This document shows positions 1 to 8,235 of a stretch of DNA of 64,000 nt, one piece after another. Source of the DNA: Limnospira sp050045915 (GTDB taxonomy: Bacteria; Cyanobacteriota; Cyanobacteriia; Cyanobacteriales; Microcoleaceae); NCBI GenBank assembly GCA_050045915.1, contig JBNGCR010000002.1, positions 43,300-107,299 on the forward strand, in the 5' to 3' direction. Below the pieces are notes generated by a model that did not search any database, was not told the origin of the DNA, and saw nothing but the letters and a program-made list of their open reading frames with translations. The position numbers were made by a program, and so were the translations under genes. Each line of letters starts with the position of its first letter. Position 1 is the stretch's first letter.

Positions 1-26
1 TGGCATCACAAATAAGATTGACTTGC

Positions 27-71
27 AATAAGTTGCCCCGTCCGTGTTAGGATTCTGAACTGCAACTTATT
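27..71. promoter_or_regulatory. Inverted repeat upstream of futA
   Basis: AATAAGTTGC at 27-36 is repeated as its reverse complement GCAACTTATT at 62-71, about 80 bp before the futA start. Iron-uptake genes in cyanobacteria are usually Fur-controlled, so an operator or a leader hairpin is plausible. The repeat does not match the classical Fur box, so the role is inference. Confidence 0.35.
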
Positions 72-152
72 CTTAATTGCGACCCGAGTTCGGGCCGCGG
101 ACTGAGGGCGTGCGATCGCCCTTGACTCCATCAGAAGCAGAACGAGAACGAA

Positions 153-1205
153 ATGAGCAAACTGACAAGACGCCTTTTTTTGGCTTACGGGACGGCGATG
201 GCGGCCGTTGTCGCGGGTGAGTTGGGGAAGCCCCGCCGCGGGATGGCGGATGCGGGGGTACTGAATCTTTACTCTTCCCGCCACTACGATACTGACAATC
301 AATTGTATGAAGGGTTCACCCAAAAAACGGGCATCAAGATCAACCTGATCGAGGGGGATGCCGCCCAATTGGTGGAACGGATCAAGAGCGAAGGTGCCAA
401 CAGCCCCGCCGATGTGCTGATCACGGTGGATGCGGGGAATTTGTGGCGGGCTCAGACGGAGGGACTGTTTCAACCCGTCTCGTCGGCGACGTTGAATAAT
501 GCCATTCCCGCCAACCTGCGCGATCCGGGGGGGCATTGGTTCGGGCTCTCCAAGCGGGCACGGGTGATCATGTACAATCGGGGGAAGGTGAACCCGGCGC
601 AACTGTCCACCTACGAGGCTCTGGGGACTCCGGCGTGGAAGGGAAAGGTGTTAATTCGTTCCTCCAATAATATCTACAACCAGTCCTTGATCGCGGGGAT
701 GATCGAAACGAAGGGGGCGGATACTGCCCAAAAATGGGTTCAGGGGTTGGTGGCGAACTTTGCCAGACCGCCGGAGGGAAATGATACGGCCCAGATCAAG
801 GCGGTGGCGGCGGGTGTGGGCGATGTGGCGATCGCGAATAGTTACTACCTCGCCCGCCTAGCCAGTTCCAACGATCCGGCGGATCAGGCTGTCGCCCGCA
901 ATGTGGGGATGTTTTTCCCGAACCAGCGCGATCGCGGCACTCACATTAATATCAGCGGCGCGGGAGTTGTCCGCAACGCGCCTAATCAAGCGGGGGCGAT
1001 CGCATTTTTGGAATATCTGGTCACACCCGAAGCCCAAAAAATCTTTTCTTTGGGAAATAATGAATATCCGGTGGTGTCGGGGGTTCCGGTTTCTCCAGCG
1101 TTGGCGCAGTATGGAACCTTCAAAAGCGATCCGGTGAATGTGGCGGCTTACGGTCGCTTAAATTCCCAGGCGATTCAAATTATGGATCGCGCGGGCTGGA
1201 AATAA
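153..1205 (+). CDS. futA: Fe(3+) ABC transporter substrate-binding protein, FutA type
   Basis: Periplasmic ferric-iron binding protein that hands iron to a FutB/FutC-type ABC importer. The 350-residue length is normal for the family. The N terminus carries a twin-arginine motif (TRRLFL, residues 5-10) and a hydrophobic stretch, so Tat export is likely, as for Synechocystis FutA2. The tyrosine-rich iron site of FutA proteins is recognisable: H44-Y45, Y175 and the Y231-Y232 pair. The permease and ATPase genes are not adjacent; scattered fut genes are common in cyanobacteria. An inverted repeat lies upstream and a hairpin follows the stop. FutA1, FutA2 and IdiA cannot be separated from sequence alone. 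Confidence 0.93.
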   Translation: MSKLTRRLFLAYGTAMAAVVAGELGKPRRGMADAGVLNLYSSRHYDTDNQLYEGFTQKTGIKINLIEGDAAQLVERIKSEGANSPADVLITVDAGNLWRAQTEGLFQPVSSATLNNAIPANLRDPGGHWFGLSKRARVIMYNRGKVNPAQLSTYEALGTPAWKGKVLIRSSNNIYNQSLIAGMIETKGADTAQKWVQGLVANFARPPEGNDTAQIKAVAAGVGDVAIANSYYLARLASSNDPADQAVARNVGMFFPNQRDRGTHINISGAGVVRNAPNQAGAIAFLEYLVTPEAQKIFSLGNNEYPVVSGVPVSPALAQYGTFKSDPVNVAAYGRLNSQAIQIMDRAGWK

Positions 1206-1219
1206 GCCCTTAAATGAGA

Positions 1220-1257
1220 GGGATAACCCGGGAACATAGGGGTTCTCAGGTTATCCC
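1220..1257. terminator. Hairpin between futA and a convergent small gene
   Basis: GGATAACC (1221-1228) pairs with GGTTATCC (1249-1256), and an inner helix GGGAAC/GTTCTC continues it. It begins 14 bp after the futA stop. No U-run follows on either strand, so termination is inferred from position and stem strength. Confidence 0.5.
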
Positions 1258-1332
1258 CCAACTTGGCAGGATTCTATATTATCCGAGTTCGAGGTTCGAT
1301 TATTCATCATCGGTGAAGAGAAATTTTTCCTC

Positions 1333-1503
1333 CTAATTGGCTTCCTGTGATAGGAGTTCTCCCGATTCGATCGCGGTGGCCTCGGTTTCCACGTCTCGGG
1401 ATTCGTGCTTGCGCTGGGTGTAGGCCACCAAGGCGGGAATCGAAATACAAATTGCACCGTTGATCAGTGCCAAGAAAAGTCCGTAAGCGACGGGGTTATT
1501 CAC
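1333..1503 (-). CDS. Small single-pass membrane protein (56 aa), unknown function
   Basis: A GTG start is preceded by a strong AGGAGGA Shine-Dalgarno at 1511-1517, seven bases upstream. The nearby ATG in another frame stops after three codons, so GTG is the credible start. The product begins MNNPVAYGLFLALINGA, has one hydrophobic helix (about residues 4-26), then a basic TQRKHE junction and an acidic tail. Size and topology resemble the tiny subunits of photosystems, cytochrome b6f or NDH-1, but I do not recognise the family. It is convergent with futA. Confidence 0.7.
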   Translation of the reverse strand: MNNPVAYGLFLALINGAICISIPALVAYTQRKHESRDVETEATAIESGELLSQEAN

Positions 1504-1775
1504 GGTCGCATCCTCCTAGTTACATTGTCGAGTTGGCTGTCGAGATTTTTTTAACCATTATTACAGCCCCGAGCCGAAAAAACAACGGATCGGGGTTTTG
1601 AATAACTTGTCAATTTGATAAGCTATCTCAATCGATTCAATTGTGAGGAAATCGGTTGAGTATTTCTACTCACGAACTTCGACAAATTTTCCAACTCGAC
1701 GGGCGGGGGAGAGGGGGCGATTCCGTCAATTTTGTGACTCGATATAACCCTCTTAGAGTATACACCAAACTCGGA

Positions 1776-2642
1776 CTATTTTTTTGATCGCGATGAAATA
1801 TTTTCCAAAAATCGTGCGATCGTTTCCTGATAGCGATCGCCGCCCACCTCGCGGACGTGGACGTGATCGGCATCGGGAACTATCAAAAGCTGTTTGGGTT
1901 CTGGTGAGGCGGCGAAGAGCACCTCGCTCATCCAGGCGGGAACCATACAGTCGGTAGTGCCGTGGGTGAATAAAATCGGCATTTTCAACTGGGGAACTTT
2001 GGAGAGGGAATCAAATTTTTGATGCAACAACCAATCCACCGGAAACATCCGGTATTTTTTCTTGACCGTGACCATCTCGCGGATGGAGGTAAAGGAGCTT
2101 TCCACGATCAAACCGGCGATTTCGGGATGTCGGGTGGCGAGTTCGATGGCGATCGCGCCGCCGAGGGAGTGGCCGAATAGGATGATATTTTGAGGGGGAA
2201 TTTGGCGATCGCAGACCAAATACTTCCAAGCCAACTCCGCATCTTCATAGACCCGTTTTTCGCAGGGGAAGCGATCGCAGCTTTGGCCGTATCCGCGATA
2301 GTCGATCAAAAAAACCGAATATCCCAAATCGTGAAATTGCTTGGCGTAGCCCACATTGCCGCCGACGTTGCTGCCGTTGCCGTGCAGGTCCAAAATGACG
2401 CGATCGGCGCTTCCCGGAATCCACCAGCCGTGAATCCGATCCGGTTTAGATTTCGAGCCGGGGAAGGTCAGCCAAACATTTTCGTAGGGTAAATTGAAGG
2501 AATCCGGAGTATTTTGAATGGTGCGGCAGGGGAAAAAGAGTAGCCGAGTTTGCCAGATCCGCAACCCGAGGCAAATCAGAACGTAGGCGAGGATGGCGAT
2601 GCCGCCCAGGATTAGGATGGCTTGTTGTAAGAATAAAATCAT
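1776..2642 (-). CDS. Membrane-anchored alpha/beta hydrolase (ABHD13/Bem46-like)
   Basis: A serine hydrolase of 288 residues. An N-terminal membrane anchor (about residues 3-27) precedes an alpha/beta-hydrolase fold. The nucleophile elbow GHSLGG puts the catalytic serine at 159; D231 (HGTTDCMVP) and H260 (DADHVH) complete the triad. An oxyanion-type HGNGS loop is at 87-91. This arrangement matches the ABHD12/13/Bem46 group, whose substrates are mostly acyl thioesters or esters; the substrate here is unknown. The gene is divergent from the RibD-like gene, with starts about 54 bp apart, so they may share a promoter region. Confidence 0.85.
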   Translation of the reverse strand: MILFLQQAILILGGIAILAYVLICLGLRIWQTRLLFFPCRTIQNTPDSFNLPYENVWLTFPGSKSKPDRIHGWWIPGSADRVILDLHGNGSNVGGNVGYAKQFHDLGYSVFLIDYRGYGQSCDRFPCEKRVYEDAELAWKYLVCDRQIPPQNIILFGHSLGGAIAIELATRHPEIAGLIVESSFTSIREMVTVKKKYRMFPVDWLLHQKFDSLSKVPQLKMPILFTHGTTDCMVPAWMSEVLFAASPEPKQLLIVPDADHVHVREVGGDRYQETIARFLENISSRSKK

Positions 2643-2695
2643 TGCATCAAATCCGATCGCAATTTGTAGAAGAACCCGAGATAGTCAAAAAAACG

Positions 2696-3388
2696 ATGCC
2701 AATCATCCGACCTCACATCACCGTTATTTTAGCGATGAGTGCCGACGGCAAGATCGCCGATCGCGAGCGATCGCCCGCCCGGTTTGGGTCTGCCGCCGAT
2801 CGCGCCCACCTGGAACGACAGGTTGCCCGGGCCGACGGGGTACTGTTCGGGAACGGGACCCTGGCGGCTTACGGAACGACATTCAGGGTTTCTTCCTCCG
2901 AATTATGGCGCGATCGGGAAAAAAAGGGAAAGCCCCCCCAACCCGTCCAGATCCTCTGCTCCGCGTCGGGAAATATCGACCCGACGTTAAAATTTTTTAA
3001 ACAACCGGTCCCCCGGTGGTTGCTGACGACGGCGGCGGGGAGTCAGCGTCGGAAAGACGGTCTGGGCTATTTTGATCGCGCGATCGTCGCGTCGGACTCC
3101 GGAGGTGCGATCGTCTGGTCTGACGGGTTGCGACAACTCGCCGAGCTGGGTTTGGAGCGGGTGGCGGTGTTGGGCGGCGGCCAGTTGGTGGGATCTTTGG
3201 TGGAAATGGGTGCGATCGATGAATTGTGGCTCACCGTCTGCCCCCTGATTTTGGGGGGAACCGCGTCGCCCTCCCCCGTCGGCGGGACGGGATTTTTGTC
3301 CGATCTGGCCCCCCGCCTGGAATTGCTGGATCTCGAACGGGTCGAAGATGAGGTGTTCCTGCACTACCGCGTGAAATCCACCCGGTAA
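2696..3388 (+). CDS. RibD C-terminal/dihydrofolate-reductase-fold family protein
   Basis: An NADPH-dependent reductase-like protein of 230 residues with the RibD C-terminal domain. The hallmark MSADGKIAD lies near residue 14, followed by ADGVLFGNGT and, in the second half, VAVLGGGQLVGSLVE and ELWLTVCPLILGG. There is no RibD deaminase domain, so it is a stand-alone reductase relative of 5-amino-6-(5-phosphoribosylamino)uracil reductase. Whether it works in riboflavin synthesis is uncertain. The frame stays open upstream to a TTG at 2642, but the ATG at 2696 fits the family start better. Confidence 0.82.
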   Translation: MPIIRPHITVILAMSADGKIADRERSPARFGSAADRAHLERQVARADGVLFGNGTLAAYGTTFRVSSSELWRDREKKGKPPQPVQILCSASGNIDPTLKFFKQPVPRWLLTTAAGSQRRKDGLGYFDRAIVASDSGGAIVWSDGLRQLAELGLERVAVLGGGQLVGSLVEMGAIDELWLTVCPLILGGTASPSPVGGTGFLSDLAPRLELLDLERVEDEVFLHYRVKSTR

Positions 3389-3439
3389 AATCGTTACAAT
3401 GCTCGGTCAAGGCCGATTCAACTACCCAAGGTTTTCAGA

Positions 3440-4654
3440 ATGCGTCTTTTTAAAAACATGGTGAATCCGACTCCATCCCCCTATTCCGTCGCCTGGATCG
3501 AGCAGGTTTCCGAAGTTCCGAAGTCCGAGTGGGAAGCCCTCGCCCAACCCCTGAAAACGCCCTTTTTCGAGTGGGACTGGCTGCACAATTTGGAGGCTTC
3601 CGGGAGTGCCACGGCGCGGGCGGGTTGGATGCCGCATCACCTGACGGTCTGGCGGGATTCTCAACTGGTGGCCGCGGCGCCGCTGTACGTCAAAGGTCAC
3701 AGCCGGGGCGAGTTCGTGTTCGATCACCAGTGGGCGGATTTAGCCTATCAGTTGGGCATCGAATATTATCCGAAACTGTTGGGAATGTCGCCGTTTACCC
3801 CTGCCGAGGGATATCGATTTTTGGTATCTCCGGAGGAGGATGAAGATGAATTGACGGCGTTGATGGTGCATGAAATCGATCGCTTCTGCATCGATAATAA
3901 AATCTCCGGCTGCAATTTTCTTTACGTTGATCCGGAGTGGCAGGTCCGGATGGAAAAGCAGGGGTTTACGCCCTGGTTGCACCACAGTTATATTTGGCAC
4001 AATCAGGGCTACGATACCTTCGACGATTATTTGAAAGATTTCAATGCCAACCAGCGGCGAAATATCAAACGGGAGCGGAAGGCATTGGGGAAAGTGGGCT
4101 TGGAAATGCGGACGCTGACGGGGGATGAAATTCCCAAGTCGATGTTTTCGCTGATGTACGATTTTTATGCGAGTACCTGCGATAAATTCGGGTGGTGGGG
4201 GAGTAAGTATTTGACCCGAAAGTTTTTTGAACAGTTGCACCACGACTACCGCCACCGGGTGGTTTTTGTGGCGGCTTACAGCGAGTCCGACGATCGCGAA
4301 CCGGTGGGGATGTCGTTCTGTCTGACGAAGGGCGATCGCCTCTACGGCCGCTATTGGGGAAGCGTCCAGGATATCGATTGTTTACATTTCAACACCTGCT
4401 ATTATTCTCCCATCGAATGGGCGATCGCCAACGGTATCAACAGCTTCGATCCGGGGGCGGGGGGGCGACACAAAAAACGCCGGGGATTCCCCGCTCGCCC
4501 CAACTACAGCCTGCACCGTTTTTATGACGGCCGGCTTGCCAAAATTTTGCGGTCTTATATCGATCGCATCAATGATATGGAACGGCAGGAAATTGATTAC
4601 GTTAATCAGGATTTACCGTTCCGAATTGATACTCAAACTGAGGTTGAAAAATAA
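3440..4654 (+). CDS. GNAT family / peptidogalycan biosynthesis protein (DUF482-like)
   Basis: A 404-residue protein of the COG3146 type, a double-GNAT-fold family named for peptidogalycan biosynthesis. Typical segments are visible: TPFFEWDWLHNLEASG near the N terminus, NANQRRNIKRERKAL in the middle, then WGSVQDIDCLHFNTCYYSP and FDPGAGGRHKKRRGF near the end. These proteins resemble FemAB-like acyl or aminoacyl transferases; the substrate is not established. A second in-frame ATG lies six codons downstream (3458). A strong terminator follows the stop. Confidence 0.85.
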   Translation: MRLFKNMVNPTPSPYSVAWIEQVSEVPKSEWEALAQPLKTPFFEWDWLHNLEASGSATARAGWMPHHLTVWRDSQLVAAAPLYVKGHSRGEFVFDHQWADLAYQLGIEYYPKLLGMSPFTPAEGYRFLVSPEEDEDELTALMVHEIDRFCIDNKISGCNFLYVDPEWQVRMEKQGFTPWLHHSYIWHNQGYDTFDDYLKDFNANQRRNIKRERKALGKVGLEMRTLTGDEIPKSMFSLMYDFYASTCDKFGWWGSKYLTRKFFEQLHHDYRHRVVFVAAYSESDDREPVGMSFCLTKGDRLYGRYWGSVQDIDCLHFNTCYYSPIEWAIANGINSFDPGAGGRHKKRRGFPARPNYSLHRFYDGRLAKILRSYIDRINDMERQEIDYVNQDLPFRIDTQTEVEK

Positions 4655-4681
4655 CCTCAAATTCCCAGGAGGCGCACAATC

Positions 4682-4712
4682 AAAAGGGGCGCAAGCCTTG
4701 CGCCCTTTTTTG
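4682..4712. terminator. Bidirectional rho-independent terminator
   Basis: GGGCGCAA and TTGCGCCC form a stem around a 3-base loop, flanked by an A-run on the left and a T-run on the right. It can end both the gene at 3440-4654 and the convergent gene at 4748-5113. Confidence 0.85.
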
Positions 4713-4747
4713 ATATTTTTTACAGGTAGAAATCGCCGGTATTTTAA

Positions 4748-5113
4748 TTAGTTACCGAAGACATTTTTCAGTTTTTTATCTACCATTTCGGTCACGGTTT
4801 CAACATTTTCGGAGTTTTCCGGATTCTTCATTTTTTCCTTGTCCGCACTGCCCTGGACGGCGTTGAGTCCGTCCCCTTCAGTCTTCTGCCGCATGGTATT
4901 GAGGGAACGCGGTTCGTCCGATTCGGCCGTTTTCTTGGCTTCTTGCTGAATTTGATTGAGGGATGCTTCGGCTTCAGTCGGGCTGCTGTTCGCCGCCAGT
5001 GCCGGGGTTAAACTCGACAGGAATAAGACAATACCGGTACAAAGAACAATACCCAGTTTCAATAATTTCTGGATTGAAATTAGCGATTGTTCTTTCAAGG
5101 TAGAAAAGCTCAT
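4748..5113 (-). CDS. Secreted low-complexity hypothetical protein
   Basis: A 121-residue exported protein. A signal peptide (hydrophobic core about residues 18-38, then LTPALA) predicts cleavage after the alanine near residue 40. The mature part is hydrophilic, helical-looking and rich in E, K, N and Q, with no cysteines. Short secreted proteins of this kind, some annotated as low-temperature-induced, occur in many cyanobacteria. I do not recognise a domain. It is convergent with the preceding acyltransferase gene across a terminator. Confidence 0.7.
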   Translation of the reverse strand: MSFSTLKEQSLISIQKLLKLGIVLCTGIVLFLSSLTPALAANSSPTEAEASLNQIQQEAKKTAESDEPRSLNTMRQKTEGDGLNAVQGSADKEKMKNPENSENVETVTEMVDKKLKNVFGN

Positions 5114-5259
5114 GTTTTTGAATCAAAGTATTTTACAACATCTCAATTTATACTTGATTCATCGCCGAGCTATCATCTATCCTAGGAGAGAGTTTTAATG
5201 GCGAATGGCCACCTCTATTGTAAATTTTTATAAATTGTTCTCCGTCGTGTTTGAACCCA

Positions 5260-6666
5260 TTAACCTTTTGTTTTCTGGCGAATTTGTTCGGCTTCTTCCA
5301 TTGTCAATTCCGGATCTTGTTCATCGGACTTGTGAACGTAGTTAAGTTTCAAATCCTCCAATAGATCGGACAGCAACCCTTGCAGTTCGGATTGGTTGGA
5401 TTTGTGTCGGAGTTCCCGTTTTAGGGATTCGCTAAAATTTTGGCTGAGGCGATCGAATAATTCCCGCCCGACTACATCGGAATAGGAGTTGATCAAAACG
5501 GTATAAGTGGCGTGGGATAAATAATCGGCTAGATTCTCGATAGTGCTGGACGGCAGGCTTTCTAGTCCCGGGATGTTCTGAAAGGTTTGATAGAAATCGG
5601 ACTGTTTCAAGGATTCTTTAAGGCTGTAGTGGAGGAGGGTTTCCACGTCGGGTTGAACTTGGGGTAAAACGTTGTAGAGGGAGAGTTGAATGATGCGATC
5701 GAGGATGCGATCGATTTTGTTGGCTTCCGAACTGGAATCGGGGGGGGCGAGGAGAGCTCGGGCGAGTTCACCGCTGTTCACCGCATCCTGGGTTTGGTTG
5801 AGGAGTCGGACGATCAAAAAAACCGAAACGCGATCGGCTAAATAGGCCGCCGGTTCGTGGGTGACGGCGGCGAGAATATCTTCCAAATCGATAACTTTTG
5901 AGCGGTGGAGTCGGACGAAAACGGGGACTACCCGCAACCACCGCCAAAAGGGGAGAAAGAGGGGGATATCATACGATCGCCGCAGCATCGCCCCCCACCA
6001 ATTCATCCCCGGCCGACGCCGGGACATTCTCAGGGTCTTGACCAGGAAATCGATCGCGAATAAAACCATAAAAACCAGGTCGATTCCCCAAAAGTAATCG
6101 ATGGGAACGCCGTTTTCGTCGAAATCTCGGTAATAGCTGACCCCCATCAAAGGGCGGATCTTTTCATCGAAAAAGGAGATGGCATCCGTCCACCCGACAT
6201 CCTGAAGGTATGGCTGGCTCCAAAATCGATAAAAAGCGCTCTGAGTCGAGGACATATCGAGGCGATATTCCATCCGATTTTGCAGTTTTGCGACGGTGGA
6301 AAATTGACCGGAAATGCTGAAGGGATTTTCGACCAATAAATCTTCACTTTGATTTCGCAAGGATGCTAAAATGGGATCGACTGAGGGGGAAGAGAGTCCC
6401 GATTTTGCCACCTCCATTTTTAAGGCATCGACGGTATTGAGATAGCGGGTGGTGTCGGGGTGGGGTCGGATGGATTTGACGGGATCGTAGAGGCGGACGA
6501 TCGCGGGAAAATGGCGGAGGTAGATATTTCGGAGGGGAATGTAGCTGAGATTGAAGAAAACTAAGATTAGATTGATCGCAGCAACGATCGCCACAAATTT
6601 ATTCCACCCCGTCCACCGATCGGAGGGTTGGACGTGAACTTGTGAAGATGTGGAACTTGCTGACAT
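5260..6666 (-). CDS. Conserved membrane protein with ion-channel-like segment, unknown function
   Basis: A 468-residue protein. One membrane helix is near residues 22-45 (WNKFVAIVAAINLILVFFNL). A periplasmic-looking region follows, then a second hydrophobic segment ending FAIDFLVKTLRMSRRRPG, and a region with many arginines (FWRWLRVVPVFVRLHR). The acidic-then-basic pattern recalls S3/S4 of voltage-gated channels, but no pore-filter motif is visible. The C-terminal 200 residues are soluble and helical. I know of no assigned function. The gene is divergent from the small gene at 6824. Confidence 0.65.
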   Translation of the reverse strand: MSASSTSSQVHVQPSDRWTGWNKFVAIVAAINLILVFFNLSYIPLRNIYLRHFPAIVRLYDPVKSIRPHPDTTRYLNTVDALKMEVAKSGLSSPSVDPILASLRNQSEDLLVENPFSISGQFSTVAKLQNRMEYRLDMSSTQSAFYRFWSQPYLQDVGWTDAISFFDEKIRPLMGVSYYRDFDENGVPIDYFWGIDLVFMVLFAIDFLVKTLRMSRRRPGMNWWGAMLRRSYDIPLFLPFWRWLRVVPVFVRLHRSKVIDLEDILAAVTHEPAAYLADRVSVFLIVRLLNQTQDAVNSGELARALLAPPDSSSEANKIDRILDRIIQLSLYNVLPQVQPDVETLLHYSLKESLKQSDFYQTFQNIPGLESLPSSTIENLADYLSHATYTVLINSYSDVVGRELFDRLSQNFSESLKRELRHKSNQSELQGLLSDLLEDLKLNYVHKSDEQDPELTMEEAEQIRQKTKG

Positions 6667-6823
6667 GGTAGATTTTATCGAGAGATCGTCTGCATTTTAT
6701 ATTTTCGTCGGTGCGATCGCCCGTTGATATCCCCCTAAAGAGAGATGATGCTCGGAACGGGAGTTGATAAGCTAAACTGGATGGATATAAATATAGATAG
6801 CACAAAGATTGGAAACGATAAAT

Positions 6824-7081
6824 ATGGCAAATTCAAAAGCGTTGCGGGGAACCGAATTAATTGATTGCGCCAAATCCAGCGCCCCCCAGGGACTCGAACG
6901 GGCGGCGAGTAATTGCGGATACGGAGACGACATCGAAACATTCCAAAACAACTTAAAGCAAGCTTGCCACGACATCGGACTCAAAGATTTTGAAAATCTG
7001 AACGATCTGATCACTGATCGCCAGCGGATAGTGCAACAGGGTGGCGTGGAAATTGCTCCCGACAGCCAAACTTCTCTGTAA
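6824..7081 (+). CDS. Small conserved hypothetical protein (85 aa)
   Basis: Starts MANSKALRGTELIDCAKS; contains a NCGYGDDIETFQ segment and a LNDLITDRQ segment. It is soluble, acidic and probably helical. From memory, short proteins with the same TELIDCAK/CGYGDD pattern are widespread in filamentous cyanobacteria and unassigned. The frame is open to an ATG five codons upstream (6809), but the start at 6824 gives the conserved beginning. A repeat tract (7106-7241) follows. Confidence 0.6.
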   Translation: MANSKALRGTELIDCAKSSAPQGLERAASNCGYGDDIETFQNNLKQACHDIGLKDFENLNDLITDRQRIVQQGGVEIAPDSQTSL

Positions 7082-7105
7082 CTCTTCGCGGTAAGTTGGT
7101 GACAA

Positions 7106-7175
7106 GGGAGTAGGGAGAGGGAGTAGGGAGATTGATCATTCCCGGCGTGTAACCACGCCAGGGGTCGTTGCTATA
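7106..7175 (+). repeat. MITE-like family A, 3' part only
   Basis: Heptamer-like GGGAGTA units lead into GATTGATCATTCCCGGCG and the right end ...GTCGTTGCTATA. This matches the right half of the full copies at 41137-41254 and 58979-59103; the left end is missing. It abuts a family B fragment. Confidence 0.75.
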
Positions 7176-7177
7176 AT

Positions 7178-7241
7178 TATAATTCTCAAGCGGTCTTGAT
7201 ATCCAACCTGTTTTGAACTGAGTCTTTAACTGGATGTGATA
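7178..7241 (-). repeat. MITE-like family B, partial copy
   Basis: The reverse complement begins TATCACATCCAGTT and ends ACCGCTTGAGAATTA. It aligns with the first half of the family B element at 11646-11781 (TATCAAATCCGGTT ... ACCGCTTGGGAATTA) with scattered substitutions. Confidence 0.7.
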
Positions 7242-7262
7242 AAAACGCGAGTTCAAGGGTAT

Positions 7263-7997
7263 TCAAGCCCGCTGGCTAACTTCCGTCGGATCAACCTGAC
7301 GGGCTAATTCTTCTTGTTGATAGCGGGCTCGGGCAATGCTGCGAACCAAATGATGGGTGTCGTTAGCCAGGGCGTGGCGGACTTGTCGTGGCGTGTTGCG
7401 GTGTCGGGCGATCGCATATCGAACCAGCCAGTCGGAGGCGAAATTTTTCGCCATTTGAGTGAGGAACTGGGGGGGGGTTTTGGAGTGGAGGAGAATCACA
7501 ACGCCGATAGCAGGCGGTGCCGTTTTAAGATAATGGTTTTGGACGATCGCGAATCCTTCAGTCTGCGACAGTAAAGACCGGGCGGAAGCCAACCGAACTT
7601 CAATAATTTTATCCTGCAAGAGTGCGCGTTGAATCTTCACCGGCGTACTGGTATTTTGGGCGAGTTGGTATCGCAGTCCGATGGGAAGCGTCCCCAGCTT
7701 CTGCAGCCCTTGCAGACTTTGATGGGGATCTCGGATGGTGTCCAGGATATCCAAAAGTTCGAGGTGGATATCGATCAGATTTAAACGGTTCGCAGACGAT
7801 CCCTGGCAGTCCGATACCGAACGGGGCAGAAGTCGCGAATTCAATTTTGTAATCTCAAACGGGCCTGGCACATCTTCAGGCAGTAAACCGATGGTGAATA
7901 ATTCCTCCAAATATTCGTGATTTTGGGGATTGTTATGGTAGAGTTGAACCCGATGAAAGATTGCTTTTTGAGCCAGTTTGTGCCATTTAATTTTCAC
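7263..7997 (-). CDS. HEAT/leucine-rich-variant repeat-like protein, unknown function
   Basis: A 244-residue soluble protein with a GTG start. The second half holds helical repeats of about 24 residues. Segments such as LPIGLRYQLAQNTSTPVKIQ, FASDWLVRYAIARHRNTPRQ and DTHHLVRSIARARYQQ have the shape of leucine-rich-repeat-variant or HEAT-like units (…R..LA.N..TP...). Such proteins are scaffolds; no partner is indicated. It is flanked by repeats on its downstream side and is divergent from the CCA-enzyme gene. Confidence 0.6.
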   Translation of the reverse strand: MKIKWHKLAQKAIFHRVQLYHNNPQNHEYLEELFTIGLLPEDVPGPFEITKLNSRLLPRSVSDCQGSSANRLNLIDIHLELLDILDTIRDPHQSLQGLQKLGTLPIGLRYQLAQNTSTPVKIQRALLQDKIIEVRLASARSLLSQTEGFAIVQNHYLKTAPPAIGVVILLHSKTPPQFLTQMAKNFASDWLVRYAIARHRNTPRQVRHALANDTHHLVRSIARARYQQEELARQVDPTEVSQRA

Positions 7998-8235
7998 GGT
8001 GACAGTTCACCATCCAGTGAGTTTAGGCCTCTATCATCCCGGAATTTTCGGATCGGCGAAGTGATGGGGGTTGGCACAGGCGGTGAATTAGCCGACCCGA
8101 TCGCGTGACACAAAGACGGATTGAATGTGACGGCAATCACCAATCAAGTCCGTATCGGCTATCCTCGAATATAGTCGCGGGTTGAACTCAAATCCCCAAA
8201 CTCGACCGGAACCGCTCTCTGACATCCAATAGGAA

